A DNA stretch of 64,000 nucleotides from Zestomonas insulae. GTDB taxonomy: Bacteria; Pseudomonadota; Gammaproteobacteria; Pseudomonadales; Pseudomonadaceae. Location: NCBI RefSeq assembly GCF_016901015.1, contig NZ_JAFEUP010000004.1:310001-374000 (forward strand), written 5' to 3'. The notes beneath the pieces were generated by a model that ran no database searches, was not told the origin of the DNA, and saw only the letters and a program-made list of their open reading frames with translations. Shown here one piece after another: positions 29,587-37,996 of the stretch; positions within the stretch are counted from its first letter, which is position 1; each line of letters starts with the position of its first letter. The position numbers and the translations under genes are program-made.

Positions 29587-29630
29587 ATTCGCGTGATGGC
29601 AATCTGGCACCATCTGTCCGGGTGAATGAA

Positions 29631-29665
29631 AAACGCCCTGGCGGCCAAACTGGCCGCCAGGGCGT
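29631..29665 (-). terminator. Terminator downstream of the 39-aa gene
   Basis: ACGCCCTGGCGGCCA (29633-29647) and TGGCCGCCAGGGCGT (29651-29665) form a perfect 15-bp stem with a 3-base loop. On the minus strand it is followed by TTTTTCATT, which fits termination of the small gene encoded there. Confidence 0.85.
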
Positions 29666-29675
29666 CGTCGGCGGC

Positions 29676-29795
29676 TTACTGGTGGCTGACCCAGTACACC
29701 GCGGTAGCTACCACGAGCAGAATCAGAACGAAGATCGCACGCGCATCGACCACGCTGTCGTTGTTCTGGCTGTCCGGCTCGGAATGATCGGTCAT
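29676..29795 (-). CDS. 39-aa single-pass membrane protein
   Basis: The reading frame starts with ATG at 29795, preceded by GGGGGAAG at ideal spacing, and ends with TAA at 29678-29676. The N-terminal half is acidic and polar (MTDHSEPDSQNNDSVVDARA). The second half is one hydrophobic helix (IFVLILLVVATAVYWV). A strong terminator follows 11 bases later. The combination of ribosome-binding site, membrane helix and terminator makes it a convincing gene although very short. Divergent from cysI. Function unknown. Confidence 0.75.
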   Translation of the reverse strand: MTDHSEPDSQNNDSVVDARAIFVLILLVVATAVYWVSHQ

Positions 29796-30016
29796 GGCTT
29801 CCCCCTTCTTGTGATTATTGGTGGCTTGCTCCTGCAGTTAAGACCAGGCCTGCACCGCGCTCAAGCGTCTGGACCCGGCTTATCACCATGAGTTTGATTC
29901 ATATACTAAAACTTCACTTTTGCGCATATCCCTGATGCTGGTATCTTGCCCGGCTCCGCCAGGAGTGCGCGGCCGTGCGCGCGAAATAGCTGTAGCAGCC
30001 TGAGAATCGAGCCTTT

Positions 30017-31675
30017 ATGTACGTATACGATGAGTACGATCAACGGATCGTCGAGGACCGCGTCAAGCAGTTCCGCGATCAGACCCGCCGCTATCTGGCA
30101 GGTGAACTGAGCGGCGAAGAGTTCCGCCCACTGCGCCTGCAGAACGGTCTCTACATCCAGCGCTTTGCACCCATGCTGCGCGTAGCCGTCCCTTACGGCC
30201 TGCTGTCGTCCACGCAGGTACGCATGATGGCCAAGATCGCTCGTGACTACGACAAAGGCTACGCGCATATCAGTACCCGCCAGAACGTGCAGTTCAACTG
30301 GCCGGACCTGGAAGACGTGCCGGACATTCTCGCCGAGCTGGCCACCGTGCAGATGCACGCGATCCAGACCAGCGGCAACTGCATCCGCAACACCACCACC
30401 GACCAGTTCGCTGGCGTGGCCCGTGACGAATTGGTCGATCCGCGCCCCTGGTGCGAGATCATCCGCCAGTGGTCGACGTTCCACCCGGAATTCACCCACC
30501 TGCCGCGCAAGTTCAAGATCGCCGTCAACGGTGCAGTGAGCGACCGTGCCGCCATCGAGGTGCATGACATCGGCCTGGAAGCGGTGCAGAACGCCGCCGG
30601 TGAACTGGGCTTCCGCGTTTCCGTAGGCGGCGGCCTGGGCCGTACCCCGATCGTCGGCAGCTTCATCAACGAATTCCTGCCGTGGCCGCACCTGCTCGGC
30701 TACCTCGACGCCATCCTGCGTGTGTACAACCGCTACGGCCGTCGCGACAACAAGTACAAGGCGCGCATCAAGATCCTGGTCAAGGCACTGACTCCGGAAG
30801 TCTTTGCCGAGAAGGTCAACGCCGAATTCGCGCATCTCAAGGATGGCCCGACCACCCTGACCGAAGCCGAAGTGCAGCGCGTCGCCCAACACTTCGTCGA
30901 TCCGGCCTACCTGGCCCTGGGCGACCAGGACGCCGAACTGGCCGCACTGGACGTGCAGCACCCGGGCTTTGCGCGCTGGCGTCAACGCAATACCTTCGCG
31001 CACAAGAAGCCGGGCTACGTGGCTGTCACCCTGTCGCTGAAACCCACCGGTACCGCACCGGGCGACGTCACCGACAAGCAACTCAATGTGATCGCCGACC
31101 TGGCCGACCGCTACAGCTTCGGCGAAGTGCGCAACAGCCATAACCAGAACATCATTCTTGCCGACGTCGAGCAGGCGCAGCTGTTCACCCTGTGGGGTGA
31201 GCTGCGCGAAAACGGCTTCGCCACGCCGAACGTTGGCCTGCTGACGGACATCATCTGCTGCCCGGGCGGCGATTTCTGCTCGCTGGCCAACGCCAAGTCG
31301 ATTCCGGTGGCCGAAGCCATCCAGCGTCGCTTCGACGACCTCGACTACCTGTTCGACATCGGCAATATCGACCTGAACATCTCCGGCTGCATGAACGCCT
31401 GTGGCCACCACCATGTCGGCCACATCGGCATTCTCGGCGTGGACAAGAAAGGCCAGGAGTTCTACCAAGTCTCCCTCGGCGGCAGCGGCGCTCGCGACGC
31501 CAGCCTGGCGCAGATCCTCGGCCCGTCCTTCGCCCAGGAAGACATGGCGGATGTCGTCGACAAACTGATCAAGGTGTACGTCGAGCAACGCACCGAAGAA
31601 GAAACCTTCCTCGATACCTTCCGCCGTATCGGTATCGATCCGTTCAAGGAGCGCGTGTATGCAGCGAATCATTAA
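30017..31675 (+). CDS. cysI: Assimilatory nitrite/sulfite reductase, haemoprotein (CysI)
   Basis: The enzyme reduces sulfite to sulfide with a coupled sirohaem and [4Fe-4S] cluster for cysteine synthesis. The 552-aa protein has the cluster ligands Cys415, Cys421 (CPGGDFC), Cys458 and Cys462 (GCMNAC). The substrate-binding basic residues fall in two ferredoxin-like repeats typical of the family, one beginning TRQNVQFNWPDLED. This pseudomonad form is usually labelled cysI and stands with DUF934, not with a cysJ flavoprotein gene. The downstream DUF934 start overlaps it by 17 bp. Confidence 0.94.
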   Translation: MYVYDEYDQRIVEDRVKQFRDQTRRYLAGELSGEEFRPLRLQNGLYIQRFAPMLRVAVPYGLLSSTQVRMMAKIARDYDKGYAHISTRQNVQFNWPDLEDVPDILAELATVQMHAIQTSGNCIRNTTTDQFAGVARDELVDPRPWCEIIRQWSTFHPEFTHLPRKFKIAVNGAVSDRAAIEVHDIGLEAVQNAAGELGFRVSVGGGLGRTPIVGSFINEFLPWPHLLGYLDAILRVYNRYGRRDNKYKARIKILVKALTPEVFAEKVNAEFAHLKDGPTTLTEAEVQRVAQHFVDPAYLALGDQDAELAALDVQHPGFARWRQRNTFAHKKPGYVAVTLSLKPTGTAPGDVTDKQLNVIADLADRYSFGEVRNSHNQNIILADVEQAQLFTLWGELRENGFATPNVGLLTDIICCPGGDFCSLANAKSIPVAEAIQRRFDDLDYLFDIGNIDLNISGCMNACGHHHVGHIGILGVDKKGQEFYQVSLGGSGARDASLAQILGPSFAQEDMADVVDKLIKVYVEQRTEEETFLDTFRRIGIDPFKERVYAANH

Positions 31676-32156
31676 AAACGGCCAGGTGCTCGACGAAACC
31701 TGGCACCTGCTGCCCAAGGACGCGAGCCTGGATGGTCTGCCCAACTGCGGCGACTACATCGTGCCGCTGGCCCTGTGGCGCGAACACAGCCATGCGCTCA
31801 AGGCCCGCGACGGCGGCCTGGGCGTCTGGCTGGACGCCGACGAGGAAATCGAAGAGATCGCCGACCACCTGGACGATTTCCAGGTCATCGCCCTGAACTT
31901 CCCCAGCTTCACCGACGGCCGCCACTGCTCCACCGCGTACCTGCTGCGCAACCGCTACGCCTACAAGGGCGAAGTGCGCGCCATCGGTGACGTGCTGCGC
32001 GACCAGCTGTTCTCCTACAAGCGCGTAGGCTTCGACGCATTCGCGCTGCGCGCCGACAAGGACGCCGAGGACGCCATCAAGGCCTTCGAGGAGTTCTCCG
32101 AGGTCTATCAGGCCTCCACCGACCAGCCGCTGCCGCTGTTCCGCCGCCGCGCCTGA
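31659..32156 (+). CDS. DUF934 protein, partner of sulfite reductase
   Basis: The 165-aa protein is a DUF934 member, a family almost always encoded beside cysI or cysH-type genes and thought to help sulfite or sulfate reduction. The conserved block is ALNFPSFTDGRHCSTAYLLRNRYAYKGEVRAIGDVLRDQL. AAGGAG lies inside the end of cysI, and the ATG at 31659 overlaps the cysI coding region by 17 bp, so translation is probably coupled. A terminator follows. Confidence 0.92.
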   Translation: MQRIIKNGQVLDETWHLLPKDASLDGLPNCGDYIVPLALWREHSHALKARDGGLGVWLDADEEIEEIADHLDDFQVIALNFPSFTDGRHCSTAYLLRNRYAYKGEVRAIGDVLRDQLFSYKRVGFDAFALRADKDAEDAIKAFEEFSEVYQASTDQPLPLFRRRA

Positions 32157-32175
32157 TCGCTGCAACAGCGAACTG

Positions 32176-32204
32176 AAAAGCCCCGCCGATGCGGGGCTTT
32201 TTAT
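32176..32204 (+). terminator. Terminator of the cysI-DUF934 operon
   Basis: AAAAGCCCCGC (32176-32186) pairs with GCGGGGCTTTT (32191-32201) over a 4-base loop and is followed by TATT. It also faces the end of the convergent tetR-type gene. Confidence 0.88.
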
Positions 32205-32214
32205 TGCCCGCGAG

Positions 32215-32793
32215 TCAGGCCCGCACGCTGTCCCAGGCGATCTTCGCGAGCAGGTCACGGCACTCGGCAAGCGGCGTGCGGCTGCGCCCGGCCAGCCAGT
32301 TGCGCGCATAGTCCTGGGTCGGTCCGATGATCACCGCGGTGAAGCAATCCAGCGGCATGGCTTTGAACAGTTGCTGGTCGAAATACCCCGCCAGCTTCTC
32401 GTGCAGCCGAGCCGCGTGCGCGTGGTTGGCCTCGCGCAACCGCTCGGCCAACTCACCAGCCTCGACCCGGCCACGGCCGTGTAAGAGAAAGCGCGCCCAG
32501 TCAGGGTTGGCCACCACCCAATCGATGTAGCTGGTCACCAGCAGCTTGATGCAACGCTCGGCGCTGTCAGCCTGGGCGAAGCCAGTCTCGAGCAACGCCG
32601 CGTACTCGGCCGTGCCGGCCAGGTAGAGCGCGCCGATGATGCGCTCCTTGTTGCCGAAGTGGTGGTACAGGCTGCCGATGCTGGCCCCGGAGCGATCACG
32701 AATCATCTCGATGGTGGTCGCCTCGACGCCGAACTCGGTAATGCAGCTGAGGGCCGCCTGAAGAATTTCGTCTTTGCGGGAGGAACGGGCCAT
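32215..32793 (-). CDS. TetR-family transcriptional regulator
   Basis: The 192-aa protein has an N-terminal TetR helix-turn-helix (residues ~8-55: ILQAALSCITEFGVEATT, RSGASIGSLYHHFGNKERI) and an all-helical ligand domain. AAGGAG precedes the ATG. It diverges from a thioesterase-like gene, and the 110-bp gap between them carries a repeated CTAG operator, so it probably represses itself and that neighbour. Lipid or acyl-CoA ligands are plausible given the neighbour but not shown. Confidence 0.9.
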   Translation of the reverse strand: MARSSRKDEILQAALSCITEFGVEATTIEMIRDRSGASIGSLYHHFGNKERIIGALYLAGTAEYAALLETGFAQADSAERCIKLLVTSYIDWVVANPDWARFLLHGRGRVEAGELAERLREANHAHAARLHEKLAGYFDQQLFKAMPLDCFTAVIIGPTQDYARNWLAGRSRTPLAECRDLLAKIAWDSVRA

Positions 32794-32813
32794 TGGTTCT
32801 CCTTGGCGCCGAA

Positions 32814-32843
32814 CTAGAATATTTTTCTAGAATTACTTTCTAG
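32814..32843. promoter_or_regulatory. TetR operator candidate: three CTAG sites at 13-bp spacing
   Basis: CTAG occurs at 32814-32817, 32827-32830 and 32840-32843, exactly 13 bp apart. The first two form the palindrome CTAGAATATTTTTCTAG. A TATACT -10 box (32850-32855) for the thioesterase gene lies just downstream, so occupancy would block the -35 region. Confidence 0.6.
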
Positions 32844-32903
32844 ACTTCGTATACTGCCGCTGCGCGCACTGATCTTCAATCCCGATATCCGTTGGAGCCA
32901 TCC

Positions 32904-33344
32904 ATGAGTCAGATGATGCAGATGTACCAGCAAGCCGGCCCTGCCCAGTTCAGCGCCATGATCGGCCAGGTCGCGCCCTACTTCGCCAGCATCGCGCCGC
33001 AGTTCGTCGAGCTGCGCCCCGGCTACGCCGAAGTGACCTTCGCCAAGCGCCGCGAGGTGCTCAACCACCTAGGCACGGTGCACGCAATTGCCCTGTGCAA
33101 CGCGGCGGAGCTGGCGGCCGGGACCATGACCGACGCGTCCATTCCCCGGGGTTGCCGCTGGATTCCGCGCGGCATGACCGTGGAATACCTCGCCAAGGCC
33201 GACGGCGACATTCGCGCGGTGGCCGACGGCAGCACCATCGACTGGAGCCAGATCGGTGACGTGAAGGTGCCGGTACTCGCCTATGTCGGCGACAAGCCGG
33301 TGTTTCGTGCCGAGATCACCATGTATGTGAGCACTGCCGCGTAA
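32904..33344 (+). CDS. Hotdog-fold thioesterase-like protein (DUF4442)
   Basis: The 146-aa protein has a single hotdog domain: the helix RREVLNHLGTVHAIALCNAAELAAG followed by the strands RGMTVEYLAKADGDIRAV and VPVLAYVGDKPVFRAEITMYV. It fits DUF4442/PaaI-like thioesterases acting on acyl-CoA. The ATG at 32904 has GGAG 6 bases upstream and is preferred to an in-frame ATG at 32892. It diverges from the TetR gene, its likely repressor. The substrate is unknown. Confidence 0.82.
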   Translation: MSQMMQMYQQAGPAQFSAMIGQVAPYFASIAPQFVELRPGYAEVTFAKRREVLNHLGTVHAIALCNAAELAAGTMTDASIPRGCRWIPRGMTVEYLAKADGDIRAVADGSTIDWSQIGDVKVPVLAYVGDKPVFRAEITMYVSTAA

Positions 33345-33347
33345 ATG

Positions 33348-33375
33348 AAAAGGCCCGGCGCGTGCCGGGCCCTTT
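33348..33375. terminator. Bidirectional terminator between thioesterase and acuI-like genes
   Basis: GGCCCGGC (33352-33359) pairs with GCCGGGCC (33364-33371) over GCGT, flanked by AAAA and TTT, as expected for two convergent genes. Confidence 0.78.
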
Positions 33376-33389
33376 CACTGGTTTGCCAG

Positions 33390-34379
33390 TCAGTCCAGAC
33401 GCACCAGCACCCGTCCAACCTGCTGGCCGGCCAGGATCCGCTCGATCGCCGCAGGCAGCCCTTCGAGCGGCAGCTCCTGAACCAGTTCGTCCAGCCCTTC
33501 CAGCTTCCACTGCAGCGACAGCCGATCCCACATCGCCGCCTTGACCATCAGCGGCAGCTCGACCGAATCGACCCCCAGCAGATTGACCCCGCGCAGAATG
33601 AACGGCATCACGTTGGCCGCGAAGCCCGTGCCGGCAGTCAGACCGCAGCAGGCCACACTGCCGCCGTAGCGCAGCGACTTGACCACGTTGAAGAGAATCT
33701 CGCCGCCGACGGTATCCACCGCACCGGCCCACTGCTCCTTGAGCATCGGACGCTCCAGACCCGCCTGCAGCGCAGCGCGCTCGACGATCTGGGTGGCGCC
33801 AAGGCGCTTGAGAAACTCGCCCTGTTCGGCCTTGCCGGTGGCCGCCGCGACTTCGTAGCCGAGGCGCGCGAGCAAGGACACCGCCACACTGCCGACGCCA
33901 CCGGTGGCCCCGGTCACCAGCACCGGACCGGCCCCTGGCGTCAGCCCGGCCTGTTCCAGCTTGTCGACGCACAGCGCGGCGGTTAGCCCGGCAGTGCCCA
34001 GTACCATGGCTTCGCGCAGCGACAGCCCCTGCGGACGCTTGATCGCCCAGGCCGCCGGGATACGGATGTATTGACCGAAGCCGCCTGCAGTATTCATCCC
34101 CAGGTCGTAGCCCGTGACGATCACCTCATCGCCCGGGGCGAACTCCGCCACAGCCGACTCGACGATGGTGCCCGCCGCATCGATGCCGGGCGTGTGCGGA
34201 TAGTTGCGCGTGACCCCGCGGTTGCCGCTGGCCGACAGCGCATCCTTGAAGTTCAGCGACGAATAGCGGACGCGGATCAGCAACTCGCCCGCCGGCAGCT
34301 CGGCGACATCCCGCTCGACCACCTGCCGAACGAATGTCGACTCCTCCTGACTGACCAACAGTGCCTTGAACTTACTCAT
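33390..34379 (-). CDS. acuI: AcuI/YhdH-type acryloyl-CoA reductase (MDR family)
   Basis: The 329-aa protein belongs to the zinc-independent medium-chain dehydrogenases of the YhdH/AcuI subgroup, which reduce acryloyl-CoA to propionyl-CoA with NADPH. The nucleotide-binding motif is VTGATGGVGSVAVSLLARLGY, and the N-terminal SSLNFKDALSASGNRGVTRNYPHTPGIDAAG block is characteristic. Length is normal. The gene lies just downstream of sohB on the same strand, 17 bases apart, so co-transcription is possible. Subgroup identification is firm; the physiological substrate is inferred. Confidence 0.85.
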   Translation of the reverse strand: MSKFKALLVSQEESTFVRQVVERDVAELPAGELLIRVRYSSLNFKDALSASGNRGVTRNYPHTPGIDAAGTIVESAVAEFAPGDEVIVTGYDLGMNTAGGFGQYIRIPAAWAIKRPQGLSLREAMVLGTAGLTAALCVDKLEQAGLTPGAGPVLVTGATGGVGSVAVSLLARLGYEVAAATGKAEQGEFLKRLGATQIVERAALQAGLERPMLKEQWAGAVDTVGGEILFNVVKSLRYGGSVACCGLTAGTGFAANVMPFILRGVNLLGVDSVELPLMVKAAMWDRLSLQWKLEGLDELVQELPLEGLPAAIERILAGQQVGRVLVRLD

Positions 34380-34395
34380 CTTGATCCCCGTCGAG

Positions 34396-35415
34396 TTACC
34401 AGAAGCGTTGATTGAGGCGGCTCAGCCAGCTCAGCACGAAGCGATCCGCCGCGAAGCTCGCCGCCAGGCCGACGCGCTCTTGCAGGCTTTTCTTCTGCGC
34501 ATAGTGCAGCTGGAACAGCTCCGCACTCTTGGCCTTTTCGGCCAGGTACTCGTCGCTGGTCTTCAGCTCATCGACCAGTTGCTTGCCTAGCGCCGCCTGG
34601 CCGAGCCAGACCTCGCCGGTGGCAATCTCGTCAATCGACAGCTGCGGCCGGTAGTGCGCTACGAAGTTCTTGAATAGCCGATGGGTGGTTTCCAGGTCGT
34701 CCTGAAACTTCTCCCGACCCTTCTCGGTGTTCTCGCCGAACACCGTCAAGGTGCGCTTGTACTCACCGGCGGTGAGCACCTCGAAGTCCACTTCGTGCTT
34801 CTTCAGCAGGCGATGCAGGTTCGGCAGCTGCGCCACCACGCCAATCGAACCGAGAATGGCAAATGGTGCCGACACCACGCGATCGCCCACGCAGGCCATC
34901 ATGTAACCGCCGCTCGCCGCAACCTTGTCGATGCACACGGTCAGCGGCACGCCGGCCTGGCGAATCCGCGCCAGCTGCGAGGCCGCCAGGCCGTAGCTGT
35001 GGACCATGCCGCCGCCGCTTTCGAGGCGCAGCACCACTTCATCCTTCGGCGTCGCCAAGCTCAGCACCGCGGTGATTTCATGGCGCAAGTGCTCGGTCGC
35101 CGATGCCTTGATGTCGCCATCAAAGTCCAGGACGAACACGCGCGGCTTGTGCGCGCCGGCTTTCTTCGCCGCCTTGGCCGCCTTGGCCTCCTGCTTGTGC
35201 GCCTGCTTGAGCTGCGCCTTGTCCAGCACCGCGTGCTCGAGACGCTTGTGCAGGCCCTTGTAGAACTCGTTGAGCTTTTGCACTTCGAGGTGCCCGCTGC
35301 CCTTGCTGCGGCCTTTACTGCGCACGGCGGCGAAAGCGGCCAGGATCACCACAACCGCGACAACGACCGTTACGGTCTTGGCCAAGAAGCCTGCATAGTC
35401 GGCTAGAAACTCCAC
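34396..35415 (-). CDS. sohB: Inner-membrane serine protease SohB
   Basis: SohB is an S49-family protease anchored in the inner membrane with its active site in the periplasm. The 339-aa protein has one N-terminal membrane segment (residues ~13-31), then a Lys/Ala-rich spacer, then the protease domain. The Ser-Lys dyad is Ser168 (DKVAASGGYMMA) and Lys220 (AGEYKRTLTVFGENT). The best start is GTG at 35415: the ATG-containing extension upstream is not supported by the family length (about 340 aa). It can degrade misfolded envelope proteins. Confidence 0.93.
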   Translation of the reverse strand: MEFLADYAGFLAKTVTVVVAVVVILAAFAAVRSKGRSKGSGHLEVQKLNEFYKGLHKRLEHAVLDKAQLKQAHKQEAKAAKAAKKAGAHKPRVFVLDFDGDIKASATEHLRHEITAVLSLATPKDEVVLRLESGGGMVHSYGLAASQLARIRQAGVPLTVCIDKVAASGGYMMACVGDRVVSAPFAILGSIGVVAQLPNLHRLLKKHEVDFEVLTAGEYKRTLTVFGENTEKGREKFQDDLETTHRLFKNFVAHYRPQLSIDEIATGEVWLGQAALGKQLVDELKTSDEYLAEKAKSAELFQLHYAQKKSLQERVGLAASFAADRFVLSWLSRLNQRFW

Positions 35416-35623
35416 ATTTTTCCCTCTCTCTCGGCGCCGCTCGCCGGCGCACTGGCGGCCTCCAGCATACGCACGCGACCTGGCTCCGGCCAGCATCGTT
35501 GAGCGCTGCTCGCCAGCTTCCGGCTGACATTCCCTGATTCAAACAAGCGTATGTTTTTTCGTTGACAGCCCGTACCTATCCTCATACGCTCGCGAAACTT
35601 TCACCTCTTCGGATGAGTCGAGT

Positions 35624-36331
35624 TTGGGCAGCATCTACCTGATTCGCCACGGCCAGGCCTCGTTCGGCGCCGAGGACTACGATGTCCTTTCGCCGATGGG
35701 AATTCGCCAGGCCGAAGTGTTGGGCAAGCACCTGGCGCAACTCGGCGTGACGTTCGACCGCTGCGTGAGTGGCGACCTGCGGCGCCAACAGCACACCGCG
35801 CAAACCGCGCTGGCGCAGTTCGGCGCGATTGGCCTGCCGGCGCCGGAGATCACCATTGATTCCGCGTTCAACGAATTCGATGCCGACGCCGTGATTCGCG
35901 CCATGCTGCCGACCCTGCAGGACGAAGAACCGGGCGCTCTGGAAGTGCTACGCAATGGCGCGCAGAACCGTGCCGAGTTTCAGCGCCTGTTCGCCCTGCT
36001 CATCGGCCGCTGGCTGACCGGCGCGCATGCCGCCGAGCTGGAAAGCTGGGCGCAGTTCGTCGACAAGGTGCGCGGCGGCCTCGAGCGCATCCTCGCCCAG
36101 GCGGACAGCCGGCAGAACATCGCCGTGTTCACTTCGGGCGGCACCATCACCGCCCTGCTCCACCTGATCAGCGGCGTACCGGCCGACAAAGCCTTCGAAT
36201 TGAATTGGCAGATCGTCAACACCTCGCTCAGCCGCCTGAAGTTCCGCGGCCGCGAAGTTGCCCTGGCCTCTTTCAACAGCTGTATTCACCTGGAGCTGTT
36301 GAAGACCCCGGAGCTCATCACTTACCGCTGA
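35624..36331 (+). CDS. Histidine phosphatase family protein
   Basis: The 235-aa protein has the phosphoglycerate-mutase-like signature YLIRHGQASF with the catalytic His near residue 9, and the later FTSGGTITALLHL that supplies the second His-loop equivalent (here Thr/Ser/Gly). The start is a TTG at 35624, preceded by GGATGAG; no in-frame ATG is available. It begins a run of four same-strand genes linked to lipid metabolism (SCP2, APH-like, SDR). The substrate is unknown. Confidence 0.86.
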   Translation: MGSIYLIRHGQASFGAEDYDVLSPMGIRQAEVLGKHLAQLGVTFDRCVSGDLRRQQHTAQTALAQFGAIGLPAPEITIDSAFNEFDADAVIRAMLPTLQDEEPGALEVLRNGAQNRAEFQRLFALLIGRWLTGAHAAELESWAQFVDKVRGGLERILAQADSRQNIAVFTSGGTITALLHLISGVPADKAFELNWQIVNTSLSRLKFRGREVALASFNSCIHLELLKTPELITYR

Positions 36332-36392
36332 GCCCCATCCACCCCGGCCCCGCAAAGGCCGATGGAACACCAAAACTAAAAAGGATCGACCC

Positions 36393-36707
36393 ATGACCAC
36401 AGTTGCTGACATCGTCAAAACCATGCAGTCCAAGTTCAACGCCAGCGCCGCTGCCGGCCTGGACCTGGTCTTCCAGTTCAACATCGAAGACGGCGAGAAC
36501 CACTACCTGGTCGTGAAAGACGGCACCTGCGACCTGCAGCAAGGCGACGCGCCGAACCCGAACGTCACCCTGATCATGAACACCGAAACCCTGAAAGGCA
36601 TCACCAGCGGTGAAACCGACGGCATGCAAGCCTTCATGGCCGGCAAGCTGCGCGCCGAAGGCGACATGATGCTCGCCATGAAGCTCGGCGAGCTGTTCCC
36701 GGTCTAA
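36393..36707 (+). CDS. SCP2 sterol-carrier domain protein
   Basis: The 104-aa protein is one SCP2 domain: FQFNIEDGENHYLVVKDGTCDLQQG, then NPNVTLIMNTETLKGITSGETDGMQAFMAGKLRAEGDMMLAMKL. These domains bind lipids or acyl-CoA. In pseudomonads it accompanies acyl-CoA metabolism genes, as here. AAAAAGGA precedes the ATG, and a strong terminator follows, so it ends a two-gene unit with the phosphatase. Confidence 0.93.
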   Translation: MTTVADIVKTMQSKFNASAAAGLDLVFQFNIEDGENHYLVVKDGTCDLQQGDAPNPNVTLIMNTETLKGITSGETDGMQAFMAGKLRAEGDMMLAMKLGELFPV

Positions 36708-36732
36708 GCTTGCCGGCAGCATGCAACAACAG

Positions 36733-36764
36733 AAAACCGGAGTCCCATGACTCCGGTTTTTTTT
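36733..36764 (+). terminator. Rho-independent terminator
   Basis: AAAACCGGAGTC (36733-36744) pairs with GACTCCGGTTTT (36749-36760) around CCAT and continues in a run of eight T. It ends the SCP2 transcript. Confidence 0.95.
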
Positions 36765-36904
36765 CGTCGATAAAGAGCAATCAGGCAGGTTGATCAGGCG
36801 GCAACACCGAGGCCAATAAGGGCTGGCGACGCTTGTGACACCACGGCAGCGGCATTAGATTAACCAATAATCTGACGCCCCCATCATAACTAGAAGGGAT
36901 ACGC

Positions 36905-37972
36905 ATGGCGCTTACCGACCAGTCCACTCGCATCCGCGATGGCGAAGAACTCGACGCTGCGGCGATCGATACCTACCTCAAGGCCAACATCCCCGGCCTC
37001 AGTGGCACGCCGCGCATCAGCCAGTTCCCCGGCGGCGCCTCGAACCTGACGTACCTGCTGGAATACCCCGAGCAAGAGTTCGTCCTGCGTCGCCCGCCAT
37101 TCGGTCACAAGGCCAAATCGGCGCACGACATGGGTCGCGAGTTCCGCATCCTCAATCGCCTGAACGATGGCTTTCCGTATTGCCCCAAAGCCTATCTGCA
37201 CTGCACGGATGATTCGGTACTCGGCGCCGAGTTCTACGTCATGGAGCGGGTCAACGGCATCATCCTGCGCGACCAGCTGCCGCCCGAGCTGAACCTCGAC
37301 GCAACGCGTACCCGTCAGCTGTGCCAGAACTTCGTCGACAAGCTGGTCGAACTGCACAACGTCGATTATCAGGCCTGCGGCCTGGCCGACCTGGGCAAGC
37401 CGGAAGGCTACGTGCAGCGGCAGATCGGCGGTTGGACCGACCGTTACGAGAAGGCCATGACCCCTGACGCGCCGCAATGGGACGCGGTCAAGGTGTGGCT
37501 GAAAGAGAAGATGCCGGCCGATCACCACAAGCCGAGCATCGTGCACAACGACTACCGCCTGGACAACGTCATCCTCGATCCGCAGAACCCGATGAAGATC
37601 ATCGGCGTGCTCGACTGGGAGCTGACCACCATCGGCGATCCGCTGATGGATCTCGGCAACACCCTCGCCTACTGGATCCAGGCCGATGATCCAGCGCCGA
37701 TGCAGACCCTGCGTCGCCAGCCGAGCCACCTGCCCGGCATGCTGACCCGCCAGGAGTTCGCCGACTATTACGCCGAACGTGCCGGCGTCGACGTCGGCCA
37801 CCTCGATTACTACTACACCTACGGCCTGTTCCGCCTGGCCGGCATCATGCAGCAGATCTACTACCGCTTCTATCACGGCCAGACCAAGGATCAGCGCTTC
37901 GCGCAGTTCATCCATGGCAACAAGCTGTTGGAGCAGATCAGCTTGCAGACCATCGATAAATCCCGGCTGTAA
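36905..37972 (+). CDS. APH-like phosphotransferase family protein (ACAD10/11-type)
   Basis: The 355-aa protein has the aminoglycoside-phosphotransferase fold: ISQFPGGASNLTYLLE near the N-terminus, the catalytic loop HNDYRLDNVILDP and the metal-binding VLDWELTTIGDPLMDLG. This subgroup is the one fused to acyl-CoA dehydrogenase in animal ACAD10/11, where it phosphorylates hydroxyacyl-CoA; bacterial stand-alone members lie near fatty-acid genes. It is not expected to give antibiotic resistance. AAGGG precedes the ATG. The SDR gene follows after 24 bases. Confidence 0.88.
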   Translation: MALTDQSTRIRDGEELDAAAIDTYLKANIPGLSGTPRISQFPGGASNLTYLLEYPEQEFVLRRPPFGHKAKSAHDMGREFRILNRLNDGFPYCPKAYLHCTDDSVLGAEFYVMERVNGIILRDQLPPELNLDATRTRQLCQNFVDKLVELHNVDYQACGLADLGKPEGYVQRQIGGWTDRYEKAMTPDAPQWDAVKVWLKEKMPADHHKPSIVHNDYRLDNVILDPQNPMKIIGVLDWELTTIGDPLMDLGNTLAYWIQADDPAPMQTLRRQPSHLPGMLTRQEFADYYAERAGVDVGHLDYYYTYGLFRLAGIMQQIYYRFYHGQTKDQRFAQFIHGNKLLEQISLQTIDKSRL

Positions 37973-37996
37973 AACGCCTACAACAAGGGGAACCCC

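Noticed and set aside
36905..37972. Aminoglycoside resistance gene
   Set aside because: The kinase fold matches the lipid-linked ACAD10/11 subgroup, not resistance phosphotransferases.
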